Below, in pieces: positions 43,222-53,994 of a stretch of DNA of 64,000 bases; position 1 is the stretch's first letter; each line of letters begins with the position of its first letter. The DNA comes from Cupriavidus sp. D39 (lineage in GTDB: Bacteria; Pseudomonadota; Gammaproteobacteria; Burkholderiales; Burkholderiaceae), in assembly GCF_026627925.1 (NCBI RefSeq), contig NZ_JAPNLE010000011.1, positions 62,001 to 126,000 on the forward strand, in the 5' to 3' direction. The position numbers were made by a program, and so were the translations under genes. The notes below the pieces were generated by a model, which was given only the letters and a program-made list of their open reading frames with translations, was not told where the DNA came from and made no database searches.

Positions 43222-45989
43222 ATGTGCCCCGTACCTGCATGGCATGCCTTGCGCTTGCGCGAGATCATCTCTGTTTGCCCGCTTATCGCCCAAATCCTCT
43301 GCTGCATGGTGATCATCACGCCTGCAGCAGCCGTGTTGGCCAGCAACGAAGAAGCCTTTCCAGGGGAGATGTCCGTGTACAGTCCCCACGATACGACGGG
43401 CGTGATACTGGCGAGGCTGTCCATATCAGCCTTGAGCAACGCTTGATTGCCATGGCGAACTCGGGCATCGCGGCGGAATCGTCCGCGCTTGAAAAGGCAT
43501 CCATGCGATCAGGCCCGGATGCACCGTTGGCGGCATCTCAGGCGGCAGGCGCAACTACCTTCCCGTCAGCGACCTCGGACAAGGAATTTCCCAGTCCCTC
43601 GACAGCGATCGCTGTCGATCCGGCAGTGACTCCGGCTCGTCCTCAAGGTCTTCCGGCAAAAAGGTCTGGTGCCCAGTCCAAGATCCTATCATCCGCCTCA
43701 AACAGTTCAGCAGCATCCGGCCCTCACGGAATGCGCCTCCTTCCGCTGGAGATCGTTCTCAATGGTGCGAATGTTGGAAGCTGGACGTTGTTGGAGTCCC
43801 ACGGCGAACTCTATGCTCCGGCGGAGGCCTTTGAAGAATGGCGTGTCACGCTAAAGCACGGGGAGCAAGCCATCGAATACCGGAACCAGCGCTGGTATGC
43901 ACTGGGGGCCGTTCCGGGTTATCGGGGAAACCTGGACTTCTCCAGCATGTCGCTCGATGCGAAGTTTTCCGTCCAGGCCTTCATTGCAACCCATATTGCG
44001 ACAGAGCAAGAAATGCGTCCAACGGTCGCACCAGCCATACCGGCAGTATTTGCTAATTACGATTTGAGCTTTACCACGATCGCGCAAAAGGGGAGTCCCG
44101 CCACGCAGGATTTGGGGGCGCTCACCGAACTCGGCATGACTGGGCGTCTCGGTGTACTCACATCGAGCTTCTACGGAAGCAACCTCGCCGGCGCAAACGC
44201 TGGATTGCCGCCGCAGGTACGCCGACTCGAAACCACACTGACCCGTGATTTCCCAAGCAGCAACACGACGCTGCGGCTTGGAGATTCATCCACGCGCGCG
44301 CGCCTCATGGGGCGCCCGGTCTATTTCGGAGGCATTCAGATTGGCCGCAATTATGCGCTCAATCCAGGGTTCACCACGCAACCAATTCCGGTGTTGGCGG
44401 GCACGGCGGGAGCGCCAAGTACAGTGGAACTGTACATCAACGATGCACTGCGCCAGACGTCGAGTGTGCCAACCGGTCCTTTCACGATCAACAATGCTCC
44501 CCAGATTTCAGGTGGCGGTGAGGCGCGTCTGGTAGTGCGCGACGTACTGGGACGAGAAACGGTTGTGAGTCAACCATTTTTTACGCATGCTGACCTGCTC
44601 GAGCAGAGCTTGCACGACTGGAGCGCGGAGTTGGGGGCTACAAGGCAGAATCTTGGCACCGCCAACGCGGACTATGGAGAAAAATTCGTCTCGGGCCTTT
44701 GGCGCTACGGTTGGTCAAAGTCGCTGACTGTGGAGGCGCGTGGTGAGATCGGGAAGGCGACGCGTGATGTCAGCATGGGAAGCACCATTGCCCTGCCGTG
44801 GCAGACTCTGGGCCAGGCTGCGGTGGCAGCGAGTAGCCGTGCCCATACTGGAAGCGGGCAACAATGGCTACTTGGTCTCGAGCGCGCTGGCACGCGCCAT
44901 AGTTTCTTGATGCACGCAGAGGGGGCCAGTGCGGGCTATCGATGGATTGGCAATCCGGACAACGAATCTCCGAGATGGCAGTTCTCGGGTAACTATAACT
45001 ATACGAGTGAGAGCTTCGGCTCCTTTGGAGCGGCCTTTGGCAAAGTACACATACGAAGCAGTGGTATTCAGGAATTTCGCAGCCTGAGCTACTCCTTGCG
45101 GATCGGACAAGCTGGCTCGGTTACGCTGTCGGCAACCCAGGCACGCGGCGCAGCTACCTCTGGTGCCGCTTTCGGCATTTCCTTTGTCATACCGTTGGGC
45201 AATCAGGCCAGTGTATTCACCAGCGTCACTCAGCGTAGCGGGCGCACTGAAGGCTATACCAGCGCCAACAAGGGATTGACCGCAGAAACGGGTACGGCAT
45301 GGCGGACCCTTGCGGGACGGCGTGGAGGCGAATTGTTCAGTGAGGGCGGGCTGTATTACCAAAGTACCAGGATGCTGCTCACGGCGGATGCTACGGCGGG
45401 AACCGCCCAGCAAGCGCTGCGGCTTGGCGCGCAAGGCGGTATGGTTGCTGCCGACGGTCAGATATTTGTCACGCGCACTGTGCAGGACAGCTTTGCGATT
45501 GTGGAGGTACCAGGCTACGCAGATATCGGCGTTGGCTTTCAGGGCAGCAAACTGACCCGCACGGATAGCGACGGTGTTGCCTTGCTGCCCCGCCTGCAGC
45601 CCTATGTCAACAATAACATCCGTTTAGACCCGACTGAGCTGCCCATCAGCGCGGAACTGGACAGCATCGAACAGACGGTGGCCCCAAGCTGGCGTAGCGC
45701 TGTCAAAGTACGGTTCCCTGTGCGCAGCGGCCGTGGGGCTCTTTTGACTATCAGGCTTGATGATGGGGAGCCCGCCCCGGCCGGCGCCGAGATCGAACTG
45801 ATTGGTGACCACCAGACTTTCTTTGTTGCACGCCGCGGCGAAGCCTTTGTCACAGGCTTGCAGCCAAGTAACGAACTGCGTTTGAAATGGAAGGGCGTCA
45901 GTTGTCGAATGAACGTCGAACTTCCAAGCGGCGGCATTGACGAGATCGTGCGCATTGGACCGCTAGCCTGTTCGGGAGTAAAACCATGA
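43222..45989 (+). pseudogene. Outer-membrane pilus usher, signal peptide out of frame
   Basis: CsuD-like usher forming the secretion pore. The body frame (to 45989) has the usher N-terminal domain (LPLEIVLNGANVGSWTLLES), the barrel (RRLETTLTRDFPSSNTTLRLGD, GRPVYFGGIQIGRNYALNPGF), plug-like domain, VQDSFAIVEVPGYADIGV and C-terminal domain. In that frame the N-terminus (from GTG 43197) has no signal peptide. A signal peptide (ISVCPLIAQILCCMVIITPAAAVLAS) is encoded in another frame from 43222 and ends at 43446, so one indel between about 43400 and 43440 separates them. An Ala/Ser/Pro linker follows. Confidence 0.75.
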
Positions 45990-46896
45990 CATTACACTCC
46001 CTGCCTATCGGCGGTTTCTGCGCCTTCCTTTTTTCGTATCAGCCATCCTGCCGGGGCGCGCCGGTGCCTACAGTTGCAGCGTGACAGCTACCAGCGCAGG
46101 AGTGCTCTATAATTCGAGCGCCAATACCGACACCAACGGTACCACGACACTAACGTGCATGCGGACTTCCGCGGAAGCGAATTCGCTGACATACCGCCTG
46201 AAGGCTGACACCAGCAGTAATTACAACGGAAATCGGCGTGTCAGCCTAAGCTCGACCAGCAACTACCTCACGTACTATATGCGCCGTGGAACATCCGGGG
46301 GCGGCTCCGCAACCTGCAGCAATTCCAGCAACTGGTTCGCCCCTACTACCGGAACATCGAACGTCATCACTGGGACGCTCAGCTTCGGTGCAAGCCTGAT
46401 TGCGTCGGCCGTATGGGGCTATTGCCTGCGCGTGCGCGGCACCGCCGGCGGGAATCCTTCGGCGCCGACAGCAGGGATATATACGGATCTAATTGACGTT
46501 TTTGCCCAGTATCCCGGTAGCGATTCAGGCACTCTGACAGCCATGGCGCAGGTCACGTATGCTGTTGGCGTCACTAATCAATGCGTCTTTAATACGTTCC
46601 CCGGCAGCATAAGCTTCAACTACACGGCGTTTAGCACGACAATTCAAACCGCTTCGACAAGTTTTGCTTTGCGCTGCAGTAACGGGCTGCCATGGTCCAT
46701 CTCAATTTCCCCCGGCACAACCACCCTTCTGGGCCTGAACTACAGCATCACAGCCTCGCCGGCAGCGGGAGTCGGCAACGGCAACACCGGGCAGACGGTG
46801 TCATTGACGGGGAACATGCCAGCAAACCAAGCAGGTACGTGCTCGACAGGTACCTGTACAGCGTCGCAAGTCCACACCGTCACAATCACATACTAG
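45986..46896 (+). pseudogene. Two-domain SCPU tip subunit, frameshifted at a T-run
   Basis: CsuE-like tip adhesin. ATG at 45986 overlaps the usher stop. The start frame (MTLHSLPIGGFCAFLF) ends at 46083. At the T6 run (46029-46034) one more T would join it to VSAILPGRAGAYSCSVTATSAGVLYN and the rest. The body has two SCPU domains (about 46065-46500 and 46545-46896) with Cys pairs and ends in VHTVTITY. Without the restored T the signal peptide is lost. Confidence 0.78.
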
Positions 46897-47144
46897 TGGG
46901 CCGTAACGTTTGAATTGGAAGGAATTCGCCGCGCATGACGCGATAGATGGCTGGTCCCCCGGGATGTGTCTCGGAGAACGTGGGGCACTCCTACAACGAA
47001 CCCCGATATCAGATATATTATCTGCTCATATTTGCTCATTAATATTGAGGGTTAGAGTTGTATCATCGTCACCGATGCTTCCACTCACGTGGGCGTCGTG
47101 GCGTGATGACCTTTGACCCTGGTTATCGTGCATTTTCCCGCACC

Positions 47145-47169
47145 CCCACGCCTTCGGGCGTGGGTTTTT
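47145..47169 (+). terminator. Rho-independent terminator of pilus operon
   Basis: CCCACGCC-TTCG-GGCGTGGG followed by TTTTT; strong tetraloop hairpin 250 bp after the last pilus gene. The intervening bases 46897-47144 show no gene. Confidence 0.9.
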
Positions 47170-47209
47170 GGGGTGCGCCCGGCAGGGCGCACTTACTTGG
47201 GGGGCAAGT

Positions 47210-48683
47210 CAATCCACCCTATAAGGAGCCTCGCCTTTAGCCCCACCGGCACAATCCCATGCCATCATGGTTGACATGCCGACCAGCTTCCAGGAAGGAG
47301 GGAAACCATGAACACGATTGCCCGCATCGGAGTCGACCTTGCCAAGAACATCATGCAGATCCATGCCGTCGACCAATCTGACCACATCGTCACGCGCAAG
47401 GCGATTAGTCGTGCAAATTTCCTCAACTGGTTCGCGAATCTCCCACCCTGTCTTGTGGCCATGGAAGCCTGCAGCGCCGCGCACTACTGGGCCCGCAAGC
47501 TCCGTTCGCTCGGGCACGACGTACGCCTCATTCCACCGCAATTTGTGGCGCCATACCGCAAGGGCGGCTCGCGCATGAAGAACGACGCGCTCGACGCCGA
47601 AGCTGTCTGCGAAGCCGCGAGCCGTCCACAAATGCGCTTTGTGCCGGTCAAGTCCCCGGCTCAGCAAAGCGTGCTGGTGCTCCACCGTCTGCGCACCGGT
47701 TATGTCGAGGAACGCACAGCACTCGTGAACCGACTGCGCAGGCTGCTTGTCGAATTCGGCGTGTTTCTCCCGCAGGGCATAGATCAACTGCATGCTCACT
47801 TCATCGAAAGTCTTGAGGGCGGCACCAACGAACTGACCGGCACCGCACGTGAGGCACTGATGCGTGGCTAGGCGCAGTGGCAAGCACTTGACCAGGAAAT
47901 CGCCTGGTTCGACCGGCAGATCGCCACGCATGCCCGTCAGGATCCCCAGGCAAAGCGATGCATGGATATGTGCGGCGTCGGGCCGCTCACCGCGTCCGCC
48001 ACCGTCGCCACCATCATCGATGCCCGGCAGTTCAAAAACGGCCGGCAGATGGCGGCTTGGCTCGGCACCGTGCCCAGACAGAAGAGCAGCGGCGGAAAGC
48101 AGCGCCTGGGCCGCATCACGAAGCAGGGCAACGACTATCTGCGCATGCTGCTCTTCCTTGGCGCTCGTGCTGCACTCCATACCGCGCCCCGACGTAACGA
48201 CCGGCTCTCGCGCTGGATTGTCCAACTGCAGGCCCGCGTCGGCTACTACAAGACCTTGGTTGCAATAGCCAACAAGCACGCCCGCATCCTTTGGGCCATC
48301 CTCGCGAAAGGGGAAAAATTCGATCCCGCCCATGCCCGCCCGAGCGCGGCCAGGTGAGCGTGACACTTCCTGCAATTACATCCAACCGCCAGGACGCAAC
48401 AGGCAACGATAGCGACAGGCAGACCGGCAGCAGGCGAACTCGGCAATCCACCAGGCGCCACATCACGTGTATTCGCCGCATCTTGGATGGAGTCCTGCTG
48501 CGCGGTTACTATCCGGGCCCGGATGTGCAGTGACTCCGTCCACCAAGGCCGATTATAGGTGTGCAGTCTCTCCCGCCGCTTCATGCCAACTCGTCCCCCC
48601 CAAGGAAACGCTCCCCTCACCACACCTCGAAACCCACCACAAACCGATCTTGTTAAAAGGCGAGGCTCCTTATAGGTGGATTG
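47210..48683 (+). mobile_element. IS110-family element
   Basis: About 1.47 kb between inverted sequences 47210-47238 and 48656-48683 (CAATCCACC..TATAAGG.. with a one-base gap), about 28 bp. Long subterminal repeats of this kind suit the IS1111 branch. About 300 bp after the transposase (48358-48655) are non-coding. Confidence 0.8.
47308..48357 (+). pseudogene. IS110-family transposase with in-frame amber stop
   Basis: DEDD transposase: RIGVDLAKNIMQIHAV (Asp), CLVAMEACSAAHYWAR (Glu), RMKNDALDAEAVCEA (Asp pair). The frame stops at a TAG at 47869-47871 (LMRG*) and continues in the same frame AQWQALDQEIAWFDRQI to the C-terminal domain (CGVGPLTASATVATI, GGKQRLGRITKQGNDYLRMLL) and 48357. Total about 350 codons, the family length. 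A point nonsense mutation, so inactive unless read through. Confidence 0.88.
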
Positions 48684-48830
48684 GGGTCAAGTCCCCCAAG
48701 CACCCGGCGCGCGTCAACATCGGCAGGCGGAGTGCTGCTCAAAGGCGCACTGCGTAAACTGATCACCGCCGCTGGGAAGCGGCGACTGTGATAGAGCGAT
48801 TTGACTTCTTCATCTCGCCATCTTACTCGA

Positions 48831-49015
48831 GCGCCTCGGGTGAGAGACAGCGCCAGCTCTGGTGATAGAGCTTGCGGACCGCGACAGCCGGATAACGGCG
48901 AGTGTCGAGCATGAAGGCGATCAGCGTTGGCAGAGTAGCGCGCTGCGTGACGTTGCCAAACGCGATTGCCTTGGAAACCCTCAGATTTTCTGGATTGCGT
49001 AAGTGATCGGTGGGA
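48831..49015 (-). pseudogene. Protein fragment, C-terminus only
   Basis: An open frame without start reads EHPTDHLRNPENLRVSKAIA, then FGNVTQRATLPTLIAFMLD and RRYPAVAVRKLYHQSWRCLSPEALE, ending TAA at 48831. It looks like genuine protein sequence but the family is not recognised. The remaining bases to 49327 hold nothing clear. Confidence 0.35.
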
Positions 49016-49327
49016 TGTTCATATCTTAAACTCTGATATAAATAAAATGAATTCAGCGCTTGACGCTCGGCTCGGCATGCTTGGGGGTTTTTAGTTATGT
49101 CGCAGGGGGCATCGCAAAAAAACTCAATGTCCTGAGTGCTGGATCTTGTGATGTGAATAATTTACTCGGTACTGACTTGGGAAAGCTGTTCGTTGCATCG
49201 AAGTACATGACTCATCGACGATGCTTCGTGGTTCTGCAAGTCGCCAATCGGTAACCGAAAACGGTTGGGGTAAGGCGGAGGTCAAAGCGGCCCCCGTGCC
49301 AATAGATTAGCGAGCAACGAGGTAGGT

Positions 49328-49660
49328 ATGACCGTCAACAACTCATCCAAGGCAACGATGGCTGCCGTCAAGAATGTGTCCGATCCGGGCGCAACTCAAG
49401 GAGCCCGGATCGGCGACGCTGGCGTCAGCGTCCGGCACCGATTCAGAGGTCGTTGGTCGCGCTCGGCGCAGGCAATTTCCAACGCCGACAAGCGCCGCAT
49501 ACTGGAGGCGGCTGACCGCTGCACCAAGCCCGGAGAGATCGGCGCGCTGATGCGCCGTGAAGGCGTGTACTCGTCGTCCTTGAGCACATGGCGGCGCCAG
49601 CGCGAGGCTGCCGAACTGGCTGCCCTTGCCCCACAAAAGCGCGGACCCAAATACGGCCCT
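49328..49660 (+). pseudogene. IS3-family OrfA fragment
   Basis: About 110 residues of an IS3 OrfA: MTVNNSSKATMAAVKNVSDP, then the HTH region ISNADKRRILEAADRCTKPG, GALMRREGVYSSSLSTWRRQ and LAALAPQKRGPK, after which the sequence changes character. OrfB is absent. Likely a truncated IS. Confidence 0.75.
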
Positions 49661-50184
49661 GTCAAAGCCCGAGGTGTTAGCACTCGAGCAGCGCGCCTGA
49701 TGCTCGCGTATGAGCCGTGCAATCGGAAGAAGAGCTCATGGCATGTCCGCGAATGCCTTACGCACGGCTCGAGGCGTGCGGCGCCGGCTCCGTGCAAGAC
49801 CGCTTTGGTTGGGCGCATGAAACACAACCGCTGCAGGCTGGGCATCCCGAAGACTTATACGCCCGACGAGGCCTGCCTGGGCGATGTGGCGTTGATGGTT
49901 CAGTGGTGGGGGACCTTGGGCATCAAGGCGATCTGGCGCGGCGGTTATCAGCTTTCGCCCGCCGCGTTTCCGCTCGCGGACAACGGCAGCTTCAACGTCC
50001 AGATGCCAATCGGCCTGGTGTATCGCATCGTCTTCGGTACTGCCGCCGAGTCTGGCGCAATGAAGCGCCATGGATACTACTTCAACACGGATAGCTTCCA
50101 GAAAGGAGGGGCGGGTGAAGGTCGTGCCGCGCACGACGCGCTATCCCTTGTCGCAATAAATGGCGAAGTCTCCCGCACGAACTC
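49661..50184 (+). other. Unassigned open region before TpsB
   Basis: The OrfA frame stays open to 50188, but the protein (MKHNRCRLGIPKTYTPDEAC...) matches no family I know. A long stem GAGCCGTGC/GCACGGCTC (about 49710-49773) resembles intron or hairpin debris. It should contain the promoter for the secretion locus. Confidence 0.35.
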
Positions 50185-51891
50185 ATGAAAAATAGCAAAC
50201 GACGGAAGCACTTTGTACTGGCGGGCTTGAGCCTAGCCAAGTGGAATCGTCAAATCCCGCGTCTCTCCGGGTCGCTGACGGCTGCAATCTTCATTTGGGC
50301 GTCCGGGCTGCCGACTGCCCGTGCAGAGGGTCCTGCACTCTTGACAGAGATCGCCGTGCGCTCGGTGACATGGGAAGGCATAAAAGGGGAGAAGGTTCGT
50401 TTGGTGTTAGATAGGGCACTGGAAAGCCAGCGACCTGAGGCCATCAACAGGGAGCAAGTTGATAAACTTGCGGCGCTCCTAACGGAGCGATTACGCAAAG
50501 CCGGATTTCCCATTGCGCAAGTGATGGTCTCCCAGGAAGACTGGACGTTATTCGAACAGACGGGGGAGCTCAAATTCCGTGTGTTCGAAGGCGAGATCGG
50601 TGCGCTTCGGGTGGGTAAAAACACTTCACGCATTGCCACTTCGCGGCTGGAACGCACAGCGCGGGACGCGCTTTGTCCACAGGGGGTGGGTGATGTCTGC
50701 GTGATGACAACCGAGCGGTTTGAGCGCGCATCGTTGCTCCTGCAAGACCTCCCGGGTGTTAGGTTATATCCCGTTGAGTTAAGTCCGGAAGGGGTCGGTC
50801 GAGGACAGACGGCAGTGGTTGTGAGCGCGGAGCCGAGCCAACCTCCCTATTCGGGGTCCGTGACTGTAGACAACTATGGAGCGCAGGCGACGGGTACGAA
50901 GCGGTTAGCGGCAAGCATCATGGCTAACAACTGGCTGCATATGGGCGATGTATGGCAGGGTACGGTACTCGCTACCAATCGCGAACAGTACACCGGCAGC
51001 CTTGGCTTTTCTGCACCACTTAGCTACACGGGGCTGCGCACACAAGCTAACTTGTCGCATACCACCTATACGGTAAGCGCAGTTAACGCTCGGGGAACGG
51101 CCGACAGCGGCTCTTTAGGGCTGGCATATCCGTTAGCCCGTGGCCTAGGACGCAACTGGACGATCGGGCTAGACGGCGCGGACATACTTTCAAAGCTTGA
51201 GGTTGCCGGTCAGCAAGCCTCGGCTCCACGGCACATTGGGAAACTGCAATTCACGCTTTCGGGCAACTCGGGCGATCAATCTGTCCAGGCGGGCAGCGAC
51301 TACTGGAGTGCGGGGGTGTCGGCTGGGGGAGGACGCGTAACGCAAAGCTTGGTGGGCGTGGACCCGAGCGATACGCGTGGCAATTACGGCAAGTTGGCGT
51401 TTAACGTGCTGAGCAAAATCAATCTGGCAAGCGACAAGTGGTACACGTTGCTCAACCTGCGTGGCCAGTGGGCATTGCGCAATCTAGACCCGTATGAACA
51501 GATGGCGATTGGTGGGCAAACGGGAGTGCGTGCCTATCGACCAGATGAGGGCTCGCTTTCGCAAGGAGCATTGCTTAGCGTGGAATTACATAGGCTTGTC
51601 AGCTTACCTAATGGAGATAGACTCGCTCCGGGGGTATTTGTCGATTATGCCAACGGCTGGATTCTGCATCACCCCTACGCTAGTTGGCAGACGAATCTGG
51701 GATTTGTCGATGCCAGTTTGTCCAATCACCGTGTGCTCTCTGACATTGGCATTGGGATCGACTGGGTGTCCTCCCATGGCATGACGGGCGGACTAAGTAT
51801 CGCCACCCGGTTACCAAGCAGCCGCGACTCAATTAACCATCCTGGGAGCGCTCGATGGCGGGTATTTGCATCGCTCGGCGTCGGGTTTTAG
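50185..51891 (+). CDS. TpsB two-partner secretion transporter (FhaC/ShlB-like)
   Basis: 568-aa outer-membrane translocator of the Omp85 superfamily. Long N-terminal signal region (to about 47, ASGLPTARAEG), POTRA domains about 50-240 (EQVDKLAALLTERLRKAGFPIAQV; RLERTARDALCP...LLLQDLPGVRLYPVEL), then a 16-stranded barrel. The conserved VRAYRPDEGSLSQGAL motif (family VRGY loop) is near residue 455 and the protein ends with aromatic Phe (SLGVGF). It exports the TpsA encoded 71 bp downstream. Complete and in frame. Confidence 0.92.
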   Translation: MKNSKRRKHFVLAGLSLAKWNRQIPRLSGSLTAAIFIWASGLPTARAEGPALLTEIAVRSVTWEGIKGEKVRLVLDRALESQRPEAINREQVDKLAALLTERLRKAGFPIAQVMVSQEDWTLFEQTGELKFRVFEGEIGALRVGKNTSRIATSRLERTARDALCPQGVGDVCVMTTERFERASLLLQDLPGVRLYPVELSPEGVGRGQTAVVVSAEPSQPPYSGSVTVDNYGAQATGTKRLAASIMANNWLHMGDVWQGTVLATNREQYTGSLGFSAPLSYTGLRTQANLSHTTYTVSAVNARGTADSGSLGLAYPLARGLGRNWTIGLDGADILSKLEVAGQQASAPRHIGKLQFTLSGNSGDQSVQAGSDYWSAGVSAGGGRVTQSLVGVDPSDTRGNYGKLAFNVLSKINLASDKWYTLLNLRGQWALRNLDPYEQMAIGGQTGVRAYRPDEGSLSQGALLSVELHRLVSLPNGDRLAPGVFVDYANGWILHHPYASWQTNLGFVDASLSNHRVLSDIGIGIDWVSSHGMTGGLSIATRLPSSRDSINHPGSARWRVFASLGVGF

Positions 51892-53994
51892 CGAGCGTGT
51901 GCGCGAAAAAAATACGCAGCACAAGATGACTGACCGTCCACGTCAAGTATAAGAGATTCATTATGAACACAATCTATCGCCTAGTCTTTAGCAAAGCGCG
52001 TGGCATGCTTGTCGCTGTGAGCGAGCACGCAATCGGGAACGTCAAGGGCAGTGGCAGCGGATCTGGCAGTGGCGTTGTGTGCGATGGACTGGTACGCATT
52101 TTGGCAGCATCTTTCAACCCATTGGTGGCTGGCGCGGCATTGCTGATGGGTAACGTTTACCTAATGGAAGTGCACGCAGGCGTCTTGCCGCAGGGGGCGT
52201 GGTGGTAGGGGGAGCGGCAATCATTCAGACACCCAATGCCAACCAGATGGTGATCACGCAGAGCACCCCGCGTGCAGCGATTGATTGGCATAGTTTTAAC
52301 GTCGGTGCGGGCAACACGGTCCAATTCGCGCAGCCGTCGACTTCCGCACAAGTATTGAATCGGGTGGTCGGGTTGACCGGGACTTCGCAAATCCTGGGTA
52401 CGATCACAGCAAACGGCCAAGTTTATATTGTCAACCCGCAAGGCGTTGTGTTTGGCAAGGGGGCAGTGGTCAATACAGGGGCCTTGCTGGCTACCACACG
52501 CGGTGTGGATCCAGCTTCGTTCATGGCGGGTGGGGCCAATACGCTATTGTTGGCAGCAGGTTCGAATGGCAGCTCAATTATCCAGAATGACGGCAATCTG
52601 TCAGCTGCCCCGGGCGGGTGGATCGTCCTTGCTGGAGACCAAGTGCGCAACACGGGTAACCTGAGGGCTCCGTGTGGCACTGTGGCGCTGGCCGCGGGTG
52701 ATCAGGCGACACTTGCGCTCGCTAACGGACAAATGGTGAGTCTGACACTTGGGGCAGCCTCAGCCAACGCGACTATCGATAACACTGGCGTGATTCAGGC
52801 CAGCGACGGACGGGTGTGGATTGCCGCTAATGCCGCAGGGGCCCTCCTGAACAACGTGATCAATCTCTCGGGCATGGTAGATGTCTCTGGGAGGCAGGCC
52901 GCGGGGCATATTAGTATCGACGGAGGGTTGGCGGGTACGGTGAATGTAAGTGGCGCCGTGCTCTATGCCAGTTCCGCGATGGGTGTGGGCGGCAATGTAA
53001 CCATTTCCGGCCAAACGGTAGGGCTGTACGGATCGGCAATAAACGCCACGGGCGCGAATGGTGGGGGCACGGTGCTCGTTGGTGGCGGAGCGCATGGCCA
53101 GGACTTGCTCGTGCACAATGCGCAGACATCAGTCATGGATGCAGCCTCCGTGATCGACGCAAGCGCTGGTAGCAACGGCAGAGGCGGCACGGTGGTCTTG
53201 TGGAGCGACCATGAAACCCGTGTCTATGGCACCATCGCGGCGCGCGGCGGGATGGCGGGTGGCGACGGAGGGACGGTGGAGACGTCAAGCCACGGCAACC
53301 TGCGATTCGCTCCGGCCGCACCGATCGATTTGCATGCACCACGAGGCGCTTGGGGTACCTTGCTGCTCGATCCGTTGAACATTGTCATCACTCACGGATC
53401 GGCAGACTCGAACACGCCGACGACCGTCAACGCGCTGAGTTCCTCGACGAACGGTACCCTTACCGATGCCGACCTTGTCAACGCATTGACCAGCGGTAGT
53501 GTCGTGATGTCGGCCACAAATAATATCAGTGACTCATCTGGCGTGACGGTGACTTCGAGCAATGTCGGGTCATCGCTTACTTTTAATAGCGTTAATGCCG
53601 TGTTGATCGGCAATTACGGTGTGACTGGCGGATTGATATTCAATACATCCGGCCAAAACTCCATTGTGTCAGGAGTGATCTCCGGTACCGGCGGTCTAAG
53701 TCAGATTGGCACGGGTACGGTGACGTTGAGTAATGCGCAGAGCAACACCTACACTGGCAACACGACGGTGAGCGCGGGGACGTTGGTAGAGAGGAATGGC
53801 GCAGGGGAGCGTCGTGGACTCGATCCTCGGGCAATACCACGATTGCTTCCGGGGCTACACTCAGGCTTGATTTTTCTGCAGAGACATCCGGTCACGTTTC
53901 AAATTATCTCAGCAATATCAGTGTAGGCAGCGGCGGTACGCTGGACCTGTATGGAACGGCAACGGGGATCGACGTAGTAATGTTGGATGGGGGA

